A stretch of 64,000 nucleotides of DNA, taken from positions 310,001 to 374,000 of the forward strand of contig LVCE01000001.1 in assembly GCA_002095075.2 (NCBI GenBank), written 5' to 3'. The translations under genes were made by a program, and so were the position numbers. This stretch comes from Francisella endosymbiont of Ornithodoros moubata. GTDB lineage: Bacteria; Pseudomonadota; Gammaproteobacteria; Francisellales; Francisellaceae. The notes beneath the pieces were generated by a model. The model was given only the letters and a program-made list of their open reading frames with translations, did not search any database and was not told the origin of the DNA. Shown piece after piece: positions 46,719 to 57,012 of the stretch (position 1 is its first letter; the number at the start of each line of letters is the position of its first letter).

Positions 46719-48557
46719 ATGATTTCAGATAATTCTAAAGATTTTGATTTAAAAAGCTTTTTAGCTAATTTAACTACGCATTCTGGTGTTTATCGGATGC
46801 TTGATAAGCATGGTGAGATAATTTATGTTGGTAAGGCAAAAAATCTTAAAAATCGTGTTAATAGTTATTTCTCTAAAGGAGCTAAAGATAGTAAAATTAT
46901 AATAATGGTAGAGCAGGTAGCTCGAATTGAGATAACTATTACCCCTAGCGATTATGAAGCATATTTGTTAGAAAATAGTCTCATCAAGCAACATCGCCCT
47001 AAGTATAATATCTTTTTTAAAGATGATAAAAGTTATCCATATTTAGTGATTTCTCGTAATAAGTTTCCGCGTGTATTTTTTTATCGTGGTAAATCTGCAT
47101 ATAAAAAAGGACAATGTTTTGGACCTTATGTTTTGATATCATCAGTTAAAAATACACTAAATATTATCCAAAAAATCTTTCCAATACGTCAGTGCAAAAA
47201 TTCATATTATAAGTCTAGAGTTAGACCCTGTTTACAATACCAAATCAAACGCTGCTTAGCACCATGTGTAGGTTTGATTTCTCAACAACAATATGATGAA
47301 CAGTTAGTGATACTAAAAAAGTTTTTAGCTGGTAAATTTAGTACTGTTTTAGAAGAAATCTCTGAAAAGATGTATCAAGCTTCTGAAAACATGGAATATG
47401 AAAAAGCTCAAGTTTATCGTGATCAATTAGTGGTATTGCGTAAATTACAACAACAACAAATAGTTGATATTCAAGCAGATAAAACTTTTGATGTAATTGG
47501 TATATATATGCAGGATAACTATGCAAGTATAACTTTATTACAGATTCAAAATGGTAATGTCGTTGCAGATAGACACTGGAGTATAGATGCAAAAGGACAA
47601 GATAAAACCTCAATAATGCATGCTTTTTTATCACATTTTTACTTAGGTGATGAGACCCGTAATATTTGGCCTAAGAATATAATCCTATCAAAAGTAGATT
47701 TTACGGATATTACAGATCTTATGAATAGTATTTCACAAAAAATTGGTCAAGTTATAAATTGGATAGTCGTCCCAGCAGCTGATAATCTCAAGTGGCTGAA
47801 GTTAGCCGAGGTAAATGCTCGACAAAAGCTAAATACCTATACAAATTTAAAATCACAATATCAAAAGCGTTTGGAATCTCTAAAAGAATTTCTTAAACTA
47901 GAAAAAGATATTAAGCGTATTGAATGTTTTGATATTTCTCATTTTCAAGGTGAAGCAACAGTAGCATCATGTGTAGTATATACAGATGAAGGCGAAGATC
48001 GTAAATTTCATCGTAGATATAATATTAAAGATATTAAAGGTAGTGATGATTATGCAGCGATTTATCAGTCAGTATCTCGTCGTGTTAGTTATGGATTAGA
48101 GACAAATAATCTACCAGATGTAATAATAATTGATGGTGGTAAAGGTCAAATTCATCAAGCAGAGATAGTTTTTAGGGAATTTGGAATCCAAGATAAAGTT
48201 CAGCTTGTCAGTTTAGGTAAGGGTGTTGAGCGTATAAGTGGTAAAGAAAAAATCTATAAAGGTTTTGATGATACTGAATATACATTAGATGAGCATCATC
48301 CAGGATTTCTATTGTTACGCCAAGTTAGAGACTCTGCCCATAATCATGCTATCAAAGGTCAGCGTAAAAAAGTAAGCTCAAATAGACAGTCATCAATTAT
48401 AGAGGAAATTGAAGGAGTTGGACCAAAACGCCGTAAAGCTTTAATGATGTATTTAGGTGGTTGGCAAGAATTATCCAGAGCATCTGTTGATGAGATTGCC
48501 AAAGTTAAAGGAATTAGTAAAAAGTTAGCCCAAGAAATTTGGAAATGTTTCCATTAA
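46719..48557 (+). CDS. uvrC: Excinuclease ABC subunit C
   Basis: This 612-residue nuclease makes both incisions in nucleotide excision repair. The N-terminal GIY-YIG domain (GVYRMLDKHGEIIYVGKAKN) makes the 3' cut. A UVR segment, MEYEKAQVYRDQLVVLRKL near residue 220, binds UvrB. The RNase-H-like domain with RIECFDISHFQGEATVASCV near residue 410 and IIDGGKGQIHQA makes the 5' cut. Tandem helix-hairpin-helix motifs close the protein (IEGVGPKRRKAL, VKGISKKLAQEI). Confidence 0.96.
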   Translation: MISDNSKDFDLKSFLANLTTHSGVYRMLDKHGEIIYVGKAKNLKNRVNSYFSKGAKDSKIIIMVEQVARIEITITPSDYEAYLLENSLIKQHRPKYNIFFKDDKSYPYLVISRNKFPRVFFYRGKSAYKKGQCFGPYVLISSVKNTLNIIQKIFPIRQCKNSYYKSRVRPCLQYQIKRCLAPCVGLISQQQYDEQLVILKKFLAGKFSTVLEEISEKMYQASENMEYEKAQVYRDQLVVLRKLQQQQIVDIQADKTFDVIGIYMQDNYASITLLQIQNGNVVADRHWSIDAKGQDKTSIMHAFLSHFYLGDETRNIWPKNIILSKVDFTDITDLMNSISQKIGQVINWIVVPAADNLKWLKLAEVNARQKLNTYTNLKSQYQKRLESLKEFLKLEKDIKRIECFDISHFQGEATVASCVVYTDEGEDRKFHRRYNIKDIKGSDDYAAIYQSVSRRVSYGLETNNLPDVIIIDGGKGQIHQAEIVFREFGIQDKVQLVSLGKGVERISGKEKIYKGFDDTEYTLDEHHPGFLLLRQVRDSAHNHAIKGQRKKVSSNRQSSIIEEIEGVGPKRRKALMMYLGGWQELSRASVDEIAKVKGISKKLAQEIWKCFH

Positions 48558-48622
48558 AAAATTAAATTATAGCTAATTAATACTGTAGAATTTTGGTATT
48601 TCAAAAAATATAAAGTCTAAAA

Positions 48623-49239
48623 ATGACTAAAAAAAGCTTGTTATTTATTATTTTAGGAATAATATCGATATTCTTTTGCTACTTCTTTGTTGATAGACAC
48701 ATAGTATGGCTTTTGCACGAGTATAATTCAAGGCAATACACCTTCATGAGATTTTTTTCTGATGATATGTTTTTTTCTTAAACATGTCAATTTTTGTATT
48801 TTACATATATTATTTTATTAAGCTTTTATACAAAAAAGTATCTGCTTTTGATGCAAAGTTTTTGTTAGTGCGAATGCTGTACTTACAGGTCAATTTATCA
48901 AAGAAATATTAAAAGGTATTTGTGGTAGGTATTGGACAGAAACATTTAAGAATTATAATTCTTCATTAGTCAGAGATAATCTTTATGGCTTTAACTGGTT
49001 TAAGTTTAATGGTGATTATGCTTCTTTTCCTTTTAGTCATGCTACATTTATATTTTCATTTAGCGTTAGTATGTGGATTTTATTTCCTAAATATAAGTGG
49101 CTTAGGTTTATTAGCATTTTTAGTGCTAATTACACAACTACTGCAATATTTTCACTTTGCTAGTGATCTAATTGCTGGAGCTATGCTAGGCTCAATCATT
49201 GGTTACTATACTGCTTTGACATATCAACAAAAGAGTTAA
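48623..49239 (+). pseudogene. PAP2-family membrane phosphatase pseudogene
   Basis: The gene begins LLFIILGIISIFFCYFFVDR (one membrane helix) and stops near 48780. Other frames carry GRYWTETFKNYNSSLVRDNL, GDYASFPFSHATFIFSF (SFPSGHA altered to SFPFSHA) and YFHFASDLIAGAMLGSIIGY with the final catalytic His/Asp. The order matches PAP2 lipid phosphatases, which include the lipid A phosphatases of Francisella. I cannot say which one. It is broken by at least three frame changes. Confidence 0.7.
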
Positions 49240-49241
49240 TT

Positions 49242-49268
49242 TTTTTTAAAACCATAGGTTTTAAAAAA
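49242..49268. repeat. Perfect AT-rich hairpin between two pseudogenes
   Basis: TTTTTTAAAACC (49242-49253) and GGTTTTAAAAAA (49257-49268) form a 12-pair stem with a three-base loop. It directly follows the PAP2 pseudogene stop. It may be the old terminator of that gene, although no separate T run follows the stem. Confidence 0.4.
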
Positions 49269-49341
49269 GTAATAGTTATAAAATATCATTATGTTAGAAT
49301 TATTACAAATATTTAATTTTAATGATTTTATACAAAATATG

Positions 49342-50200
49342 GGTGGAAAAAAGACAAATTAAAGCAGTATCACTTATTTCTGGTGGTCTTGGCTTAATGT
49401 TAGCAACAAAAATGATGCTTGATCAAGGCATTCATGTTGAGGGAGTAAATTTTTTTACTGGTTTCTTGCAAATATGAATTCATGTTTAGATTGTAAGATT
49501 TTTATGGTGCGTAAAGCTAAAGAATGGGCTAGGAAAAACGATTTTGATTTTATAATTGCTGGTGAGGTTATTGGTCAAAGATCAATATCACAACGCAAAA
49601 TAACTATGCCTGTAGTCCAAAAACAATCTGGTATTGATGATTTACTTCTTAGACCTTTAAGTGCTAAAAACCTACCAGAAACAAAACCAGAAAGAGAAGG
49701 CTGAATTGATAGATCTAAGCTAATGGGAATTACAGATAGAGGTAGAAGAGATCAGATGAGAATAGCACGTGAATGGGGTATAAAAGACTATGCTTCTCCT
49801 CCTAAGGGTTGTTGTTTCCTTACTGATAAACAGTACTCTGATAAATTAGTTGATTTATGGCAAGCGCGTAGTTTAAAAGAGTATGAGTCTGATGATATTA
49901 GCTTCTTAAGATTGGTAGACATATTAGCTTTAAGCTTTATTTATAAACTTATAATTGGTCGTAAAGAGAGTGAAAATAATTATTTAAACGGTTACAAAAA
50001 TCAATTTATAAGTGTCTATTGCTCATTACATATAGGTCCTTTGACTTTGATAGATGGTGGTTTGACAAAAATGATGAGCAATACACAACACAAGTCTTAG
50101 GTAGATTTACACAAGGCAACTATGGTATTTAACTATCTAGATAACTATCTAGATGGTACGAGTAAAGAAGTCACTGTCAAGCCTATACTGATGAGATTAA
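49342..50200 (+). pseudogene. MnmA-like (COG0482-type) tRNA thiolation-related pseudogene
   Basis: From a GTG at 49342 the frame reads KAVSLISGGLGLMLATKMML (the PP-loop SGG-D-S replaced by SGGLGL). Disrupted frames then include NSCLDCKIFMVRKAKEWARK, IIAGEVIGQRSISQRKITMP, LLLRPLSAKNLPETKPEREG, GRRDQMRIAREWGIKDY and ASPPKGCCFLT. This is the architecture of the MnmA-like ATP-pyrophosphatase family distinct from true MnmA. Several frameshifts are present. It lies just before a dead tusA, suggesting a lost sulfur-relay unit. The precise substrate is not known. Confidence 0.6.
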
Positions 50201-50212
50201 AAAGGAGTGGTA

Positions 50213-50428
50213 TATAATAAATACAGCAGTTAAACTTAGAAAGGCTTCTTTGTCGGATGCCAGTTATCAAAACACAGAATGCTCTAAGAAGGGGAGCAAT
50301 TAAAAGTAGTTTGTACTGATCCTGGTACTATGCATGATATCCCAGCATGGTGTAAGGTAAATGATTATATACTTGTCAAAGCAGAGCAAGTAACAGATAA
50401 ATATGAATTTATAATAGAGGTGAAATAG
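50213..50428 (+). pseudogene. tusA: TusA-family sulfur carrier pseudogene
   Basis: The frame IQQLNLERLLCRMPVIKTQN ALRRG shows the conserved CxxP active site of TusA. A single shift near 50292 then gives EQLKVVCTDPGTMHDIPAWC and NDYILVKAEQVTDKYEFIIE, the normal C-terminal half, ending with TAG at 50426-50428. No start codon is found in the first frame. The stop overlaps the GTG start of the Trm112-like gene, so the old operon continued into kdsB. Confidence 0.68.
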
Positions 50429-50616
50429 TGGATCATTCAGTTTTAAATGTGTTGGTTTGTCCAATTTGCAAATCAAATTTACATTATGATAAAGAAAATC
50501 AAGTTTTAGTATGTAAAGCGGATAAACTAGCTTATCCAATTCGCGGGAATATTCCAGTAATGTTAGTTGAAGAAGCTAAAAAGCTAACTCTTGAAGAGGT
50601 GAAAAAATATGACTAA
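50428..50616 (+). CDS. Trm112-family small zinc-finger-like protein (YcaR type)
   Basis: This 62-residue protein starts at GTG (50428), with GAGGTG a few bases upstream. [20 protein letters not shown] and [20 protein letters not shown] are the family hallmarks: a CxxC pair, with only one further Cys (VLVCKAD), then the PIRxxIPVML tail. The bacterial YcaR members usually precede kdsB, as here, with an overlap of 8 bases. A role as partner or activator of a methyltransferase is known in eukaryotes and archaea only. Confidence 0.88.
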   Translation: MDHSVLNVLVCPICKSNLHYDKENQVLVCKADKLAYPIRGNIPVMLVEEAKKLTLEEVKKYD

Positions 50617-51361
50617 TATCCATATTGTAATTCCAGCAAGGCTTAAATCAACTCGTCTACCAAATAAGATGCTAGCTGATATTGCTGGTAAGCCAATGAT
50701 TCAGAGAGTCTATGAACAAGTAGCCAAATCAAAGTTTGATAGTATAATAATAGCTACAGATTCCCAAGAAATAAAAGATGTAGCTGAGAGTTTTGGTGCA
50801 AAAGTAGCTTTGACAAGGGCTGATCATGAGTCAGGTACAGATAGAATAGCAGAAGCCGTTAGTAAATTAGGTTTTGCTGATGAAGATATTGTTGTAAATG
50901 TCCAAGGTGACGAGCCTTTGATACTTGTTGAGAATATTGAGCAAGTGGTACAGTTATTGATAGATAAACCAGAAGCAGTAGTCTCAACATTGTGTGAAAA
51001 AATCACTGATGTAGAAGATATTTATAATCCTAACAATGTTAAAGTAGTTTTTGACAAAAATAATTATGTTTTATATTTTAGTAGAGCATCTATTCCTTTT
51101 GAGAGAGGTTTTTCTGAGGATCAGCAAGTTAGTATTTCAGAGTTTTTTAGACATATTGGTATATATACATATCGAGTGGCTTTTCTAAAGCATTATGCTG
51201 AACTTACAGTTTCACCAATTGAAAAATACGAAGCATTAGAGCAACTTAGAGTTCTATATAATGGCTATAAGATTGCAATAGCTCAATCATCTAAATCAAC
51301 TCCAGCAGGTGTTGATACACCGCAAGATTTAGAAAAAATAAGGAGATTTTTAAATGTTTAA
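50609..51361 (+). CDS. kdsB: 3-deoxy-manno-octulosonate cytidylyltransferase (CMP-KDO synthetase)
   Basis: This 250-residue enzyme activates KDO with CTP for lipid A-core assembly. The nucleotide-binding start is [31 protein letters not shown]-type residues are present as [11 protein letters not shown] near residue 72, with NVQGDEPLI near residue 97 and [11 protein letters not shown] near residue 190. It overlaps both its neighbours by 8 bases, indicating a tight Trm112-kdsB-HIT unit. Confidence 0.95.
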   Translation: MTNIHIVIPARLKSTRLPNKMLADIAGKPMIQRVYEQVAKSKFDSIIIATDSQEIKDVAESFGAKVALTRADHESGTDRIAEAVSKLGFADEDIVVNVQGDEPLILVENIEQVVQLLIDKPEAVVSTLCEKITDVEDIYNPNNVKVVFDKNNYVLYFSRASIPFERGFSEDQQVSISEFFRHIGIYTYRVAFLKHYAELTVSPIEKYEALEQLRVLYNGYKIAIAQSSKSTPAGVDTPQDLEKIRRFLNV

Positions 51362-51746
51362 ATTAGATCCTCGCTTAGCAGCTGATACTTTTGAAGTTTG
51401 TGAGCACCTAGACTGTAAAATTCTAGTAGTAAATAACTCTATCGTACCTTGGTTTATAGTTGTACCTTTTACAGATAGAACAGAGTGGTATCAGCTTGTT
51501 GATCCTGTTCAATACAATATAAATATTATTATCAATAAACTCTCTAGATTTATATTTAAAGAATACCATGTTGATAAGTTAAATATAGCTACTATAGGTA
51601 ATGTTGTTAAGCAAATGCACCTACATGTAGTAGGGCGTTTCGAAAATGATCCATCTTGGCCAGCTCCTGTATGGGGGAATATCCAATCTAAACCATATAC
51701 ACAGCAAAAAAATAATCTACTAGAAAAAGTTAGAAAAATATTTTAA
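51354..51746 (+). CDS. HIT-domain nucleotide hydrolase/transferase
   Basis: This 130-residue histidine-triad protein carries the active-site motif [20 protein letters not shown] near residue 83 (HLHVVGR form, with the first His changed to Gln as in the HIT/DUF subgroup found near kdsB). The ending [13 protein letters not shown] is typical of this subgroup. It probably hydrolyses nucleotide conjugates, and the substrate is unknown. It overlaps kdsB by 8 bases. Confidence 0.85.
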   Translation: MFKLDPRLAADTFEVCEHLDCKILVVNNSIVPWFIVVPFTDRTEWYQLVDPVQYNINIIINKLSRFIFKEYHVDKLNIATIGNVVKQMHLHVVGRFENDPSWPAPVWGNIQSKPYTQQKNNLLEKVRKIF

Positions 51747-51809
51747 ATTTTATGAGTATCTTGACAAGCTTTTGAAATATAAAATACTGGTTTTATATTA
51801 AATTTTTCT

Positions 51810-52837
51810 CTAAGTAGCTAAAGTAGCTAGTATAGTCTTTAGAAGCTTGGTAGATAAAAGATGTACTGTCGAACCACTAAAACCATCATCAGTCATTCTA
51901 GCATCATAAATTCCAGCAAAGTTTTGAGATAACTTAACTAGGTAATCACGTTCATCACAGCTGACCTTATAATCATTTTTTAGTGAATTATGCGACTGAT
52001 AAATTAGCTTACCTAGCTTTTGCCAATCTTTAGCTGCTATTGCTTTAGTAACTTCTTTCACTCTTTGATTTTCTATAAATATATGTAATGCTAATTTATA
52101 ATCTTCTTCAGAGAGTTAACTTTTATACGCTCTAGTTTTTATATATCCAGCTCACGCAGAGATTTTATCTTATGAAATATAGTATATTTTCACAAACTTG
52201 GTGGCGCTTATTGTAGGCAGAATCTGCTAAATTATACTTAATATTGGTATCACAAATTAGTACTGATAGATTATCAAGCTCAAAAAAGCTATTATCACAA
52301 TGATGATTATTATAATCAATCATTGTTGCAGCATTTTGCTGTGAAAACAAACAAGCCATTTGATCCATAAGCTCACATTTTGTACTAATGTATTGATGCT
52401 CTACTTTTTGTGCAATCTTAGCAAGATCAAGTTTAGAGATGTTTAGTTAATAGATTTTATTATAAGCAGGTATTTAGTGAGGTAGATGATGAAATCACTA
52501 AAAATATAAATATTTGCTCCTTTAATATCACTACAGAAATCTTGCTTGATGATATTTATAGTTCCTTTTATATAGTTTTGCCAAGTATTAGTTAGTTCTT
52601 GCATAATTTTATTTGTATCAAAATAATGCAGAATCATAAAGATTTTTACTATATACATTGACAATGTTATCATCCCTAGTTGCGATAGATATAAAAGTAC
52701 CTTTATTGATAGCAAATAGTATTACAAAACCATTGTTATAGTCGGTGGTGTGCTCACCTATTAAATTGATTTGACTTGGCGAAAAAATACTTCAGGATTA
52801 AACGATTGGTTAAATTATCTTTGATACAGTCCATCAT
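51810..52837 (-). pseudogene. galK: Galactokinase pseudogene
   Basis: On the minus strand the ATG at 52837 begins MMDCIKDNLTNRLILKYFFA. Shifted frames carry GEHTTDYNN-like residues, IATRDDNIVNVYSKNL-like text, TNTWQNYIKGTINIIKQDFC, and FAGIYDARMTDDGFSGSTVH at the 3' end (the GHMP signature RMTGGGFGG with two Gly lost). Frameshifts and stops are numerous. The start lies 3 bases beyond the galT stop, so galT-galK was one operon. The Leloir pathway is blocked. Confidence 0.85.
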
Positions 52838-52839
52838 AA

Positions 52840-53799
<960 letters not shown>

Positions 53800-53954
53800 T
53801 AGTTAAGATACTCTTACGACGATTCGAGAATTTGAGCTGTAATATTGTAGCTGAAATATTCATTTATAAATCAAAAAATAGTTGTTTTGTATTTTGAGTA
53901 TAGTATAATCATAAATGCTGGAACTATTAGCTAAATTGATGTAGGAATTTTTGT

Positions 53955-55143
53955 ATGCAAAATGAAAAAAATTTTGTAGTCATTCGCGTGGCTATAATAG
54001 CAACACTTGCTAGGTTGCTTTTTGGTATGGATATTGGTTATGTTAACGGCTTGCTGCATTGCATATCAGAAACATTTGGTTTAAGTATTGAGTAAAATGG
54101 TTATGTCTCAAGTGTATCGCTGCTTAGAGCTGCTTGTGGGGCGTTATTTAGTGGTTTTTTATCAAAGCAGTATGGGACGTAGAAAAGTACTTCTAATTGC
54201 AGCTACTATTTTTTCTATTTTTACAATAGTCGGAATTTTGGTATCTAGCTATCAAATTTTTATTAGCTCAAGATTCATTTTAGGTATTGCGGTAAGGATT
54301 GTTTCATTTATTGCACCTTTATATTTATTAGAAATTGCTCTAAAAGAGTTTAGAGGTGCTTTGATTGCTTTATACCAATTAATGATAACTATTGGTTTAT
54401 TTTTGGTTCTTTTAACCAATTCAGCTTTAGAAAGTACAGGTTCTTGGAGGATTATGCTTGCAGTATTGGCAATTTCTTCAGTGATAATGTTCTTTAGATG
54501 TTTAACATTGCCTGGAAGTCCAAGATGGCTTGTTTTAAAAGGTAATGATGAGGCTGTTATTGTTCTTAAAAAAATAAGATCGAGCGAAGTAGAAGCACTA
54601 GACGAGCATAACGAAATTAAACAAACAACACATAGAGGTGTTAGTGTTTTTTCTTTGCTTAAGCAAAAGTTTTTTATAAAAGTCTTATTTTTTAGGTATA
54701 GCTTTGCAAGCATCCAACAGTTCACCGACATGAATGCTTTTATGTATTACTCAACAGATATCTTTAAATTAGCAGGATTTACTAATCCTTCAACATCGAC
54801 AATAGTGATTGGTTTACTTAATATGCTGACAACCTTTTTGGCAATTAAGTATATCGATAAATTTGGGTGTAAGCCAATTTTTAAACTTATTGATAATCTC
54901 GTGTATCGTTATTGGCTTTATCTTTAAAACACACTTTGTCTATGGCCAAGCAATGGTTTTATCACAAACATTACAATGGACTGCTTTGATATTTTGTTTG
55001 TTATTTATCTTTGGTTTTGCGATATCTTGGATAGTTTTTATATTATTTGTTAAGCTTTTGTTCCTGAAACAAAAGGTATTAGCTTAGAGAAAATAGAAGA
55101 TAACCTTATCGCTGGCAAATCTTTAGCAAAAATTGGTCGCTAA
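53955..55143 (+). pseudogene. Galactose-proton symporter pseudogene (galP1)
   Basis: The gene starts MQNEKNFVVIRVAIIATLAR, then LLFGMDIGYVNGLL, the typical MFS sugar-porter opening. A stop follows at 54090, then SKQYGRRKVLLIAATIFSI, TLPGSPRWLVLKGNDEAV and SIQQFTDMNAFMYYSTDIF, and an internal deletion near 54870. The tail is shared with galP2. At least four lesions are visible. It is the dead twin of the adjacent intact transporter. Confidence 0.88.
55056..55109 (+). repeat. 54-base perfect direct repeat, copy 1 (galP1 tail)
   Basis: The stretch from TTTTGTTCCTGAAAC to GAAGATAACCTTAT is identical to 56488-56541 in galP2. It encodes the VPETKGISLEKIEDNL end of both transporters. The flanking sequence is clearly divergent. 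Either recent gene conversion or strong constraint on the shared end could explain the identity. Confidence 0.7.
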
Positions 55144-55174
55144 CAAACAATCTATAAATAAATGGTGGGAGAAT

Positions 55175-56575
55175 ATGGAAGTACAAAAAGAATATAAAAG
55201 AATAGTATATCTAATTGCTACAATAGCTGCATTAGGTGGTTTGCTATTTGGACTAGATCAAGGATTTATTGCAAACGCAGGTGAAACACTTGATCATATT
55301 TATAATATTGCTCCAGGCAGTATTACAGAAGGTAAATTTAACTCTATTTTAGCTTATGGCGGTATTTTAGGTACAATTTGTAGTGGTTTTTTCTCCCGTT
55401 ATTTTTGTAGAAAAAATACTTTATTAATAGCAGGGTTCTCATTCCTTATTGGAGCATTAGTTTCTTCACTTTTACCACCACTAAATATACTTACAGTATG
55501 TAGGTTTATTCTTGGCTTTGGGGTTGGCTTAGCTTCATTTGCAACACCATTATATCTAGCAGAGACAGCTCCAAAAGAAATAAGAGGATCAATATCTTCA
55601 TTATTCCAGTTAATGATTACGTTTGGTATATTTTTAATATGTTTGGTAAATGTTGTCATAGTTGAGTTAGCGGGACATACTAGAGTATCGTTGACTTTGA
55701 TGTTTAGTGTTATTACTATTTTTGCAGCATTGATGTTTGTTGGTTGTTTCTTTTTACCTAAGAGCCCAAAATGGTTGATGATGAAAGATAGAGGAGGAGA
55801 GGCTAGAGAGGTATTAAAAAGATTAAGAAATCAAGATCAAATTGACAAAGAAATACAAGAAATAAGTCAGTTAAATCATCAAAAATCACACTCTGTTAAG
55901 CAAGTATTAAGTAAGAGCTTTTTCTGGAAAATACTTATAGTCGGTGTAGTAATTCAGATGTTCCAACAATTAGTTGGTATCAATGCGATGATATATTATG
56001 CACCAAGCTTTTTAGAAGGAGCTGGTTTAAATATTATCTTAGCTGGTTTAGCAGTATTTTTTGTTAACTTTTTATCTACATTCCCAGCAATTCGTTGGGT
56101 TGAGAAATGGGGTAGAAAAAAGCTCCTAACTGTTGGAGCTACAATCATGACAATGACTCTTTTAGTTGTAGCCCTATGCTTTTATGCTATTGATGTAGTT
56201 GGTGTAAGCTCGAAATTACCTAAGTATATATTATTGATTGCATGCCTATTATATATTTTTGGCTTTGCATGCTCATGGGGGCCAGTTGCTTGGATTTTAT
56301 GTTCTGAGATATTTCCACAAAATATACGTGAATTTGGTATGACTATTACAACTATTGTTAACTGGACATTCGTATGGATAGTTGTAGCATACTCAAATGT
56401 GATAATGGAAGCAGGAGTTTGGGGTAAACCAATGATATTTGTTAGTTATGCTCTTTTCTGTATCATTGCAATAATATTCTTAAAGCTTTTTGTTCCTGAA
56501 ACAAAAGGTATTAGCTTAGAGAAAATAGAAGATAACCTTATTTCAGGTAAAAAATTACGTAATTTAGGCCAATAG
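55175..56575 (+). CDS. MFS sugar-proton symporter (galP2-type)
   Basis: This 466-residue inner-membrane symporter has twelve helices. The MFS signature is GGLLFGLDQGFIANAG near the start. RFILGFGVGLASFATPLYLA, PKSPKWLMMKDRGGE and the loop-end motif PETKGISLEK are standard for the sugar-porter family. The ATG at 55175 follows GGGAGA, and a longer in-frame start near 55133 lies inside galP1. With galK and galT dead, it may carry glucose or another hexose, and the substrate is inferred only. Confidence 0.85.
   Translation: MEVQKEYKRIVYLIATIAALGGLLFGLDQGFIANAGETLDHIYNIAPGSITEGKFNSILAYGGILGTICSGFFSRYFCRKNTLLIAGFSFLIGALVSSLLPPLNILTVCRFILGFGVGLASFATPLYLAETAPKEIRGSISSLFQLMITFGIFLICLVNVVIVELAGHTRVSLTLMFSVITIFAALMFVGCFFLPKSPKWLMMKDRGGEAREVLKRLRNQDQIDKEIQEISQLNHQKSHSVKQVLSKSFFWKILIVGVVIQMFQQLVGINAMIYYAPSFLEGAGLNIILAGLAVFFVNFLSTFPAIRWVEKWGRKKLLTVGATIMTMTLLVVALCFYAIDVVGVSSKLPKYILLIACLLYIFGFACSWGPVAWILCSEIFPQNIREFGMTITTIVNWTFVWIVVAYSNVIMEAGVWGKPMIFVSYALFCIIAIIFLKLFVPETKGISLEKIEDNLISGKKLRNLGQ
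56488..56541 (+). repeat. 54-base perfect direct repeat, copy 2 (galP2 tail)
   Basis: This is identical to 55056-55109 in galP1. It spans the codons for the conserved PETKGISLEK end of the transporter. The two copies are 1,432 bases apart in the same orientation, which could promote a deletion joining galP1 and galP2. Confidence 0.7.
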
Positions 56576-56669
56576 CCGCTCTTTAATAAAGTTGTATATT
56601 TACACTAAATAATGTATCCTTAGGAGTGTAATTAGTAATAGTTAAATCCAAAAATAAGGAACTATAATT

Positions 56670-56948
56670 ATGAAAGCTTCAGGTAGGCATTTGCTAGTAC
56701 AGTCAGAATCTGAATGTCAACAAATCAAAAAAGATATAACTGAAGGTAAAATAACTCTTGAAAAAGCAGCTAGAAAGCATTCTCTATGTCCATCTGGAGC
56801 TAGAGGCGGTGATCTAGGGACTTTCTCTCAAGGACAAATGGTTCCTGAGTTTGATAGAGTTATATTCAACGATGAATTACATAAAGTTCATGGTCCAGTA
56901 CAGACTCAATTTGGTTACCATCTATTAGAAATTACATCTCGCGGATAA
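56670..56948 (+). CDS. ppiC: Parvulin-type peptidyl-prolyl isomerase
   Basis: This 92-residue single-domain cytoplasmic isomerase is recognised by KASGRHLLVQSESECQQIK, by FDRVIFNDELHKVHGPVQTQ, and by the typical RGGDLGTFSQGQMVPEF. It ends FGYHLLEITSRG. The length equals E. coli PpiC. There is no signal peptide. It is monocistronic between galP2 and deaD. Confidence 0.94.
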   Translation: MKASGRHLLVQSESECQQIKKDITEGKITLEKAARKHSLCPSGARGGDLGTFSQGQMVPEFDRVIFNDELHKVHGPVQTQFGYHLLEITSRG

Positions 56949-57012
56949 TTTAAATTTCTCATAATTTTCAAATTATTTAATAAAATTTCTCATACAAAAA
57001 TTTACGGACAAA

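Noticed and set aside
54252-54731. Long open frame on the minus strand (159 codons)
   Set aside because: It is antisense to the galP1 pseudogene, whose plus-strand frame matches a known transporter. The minus-strand product has no family features and no ribosome-binding site.
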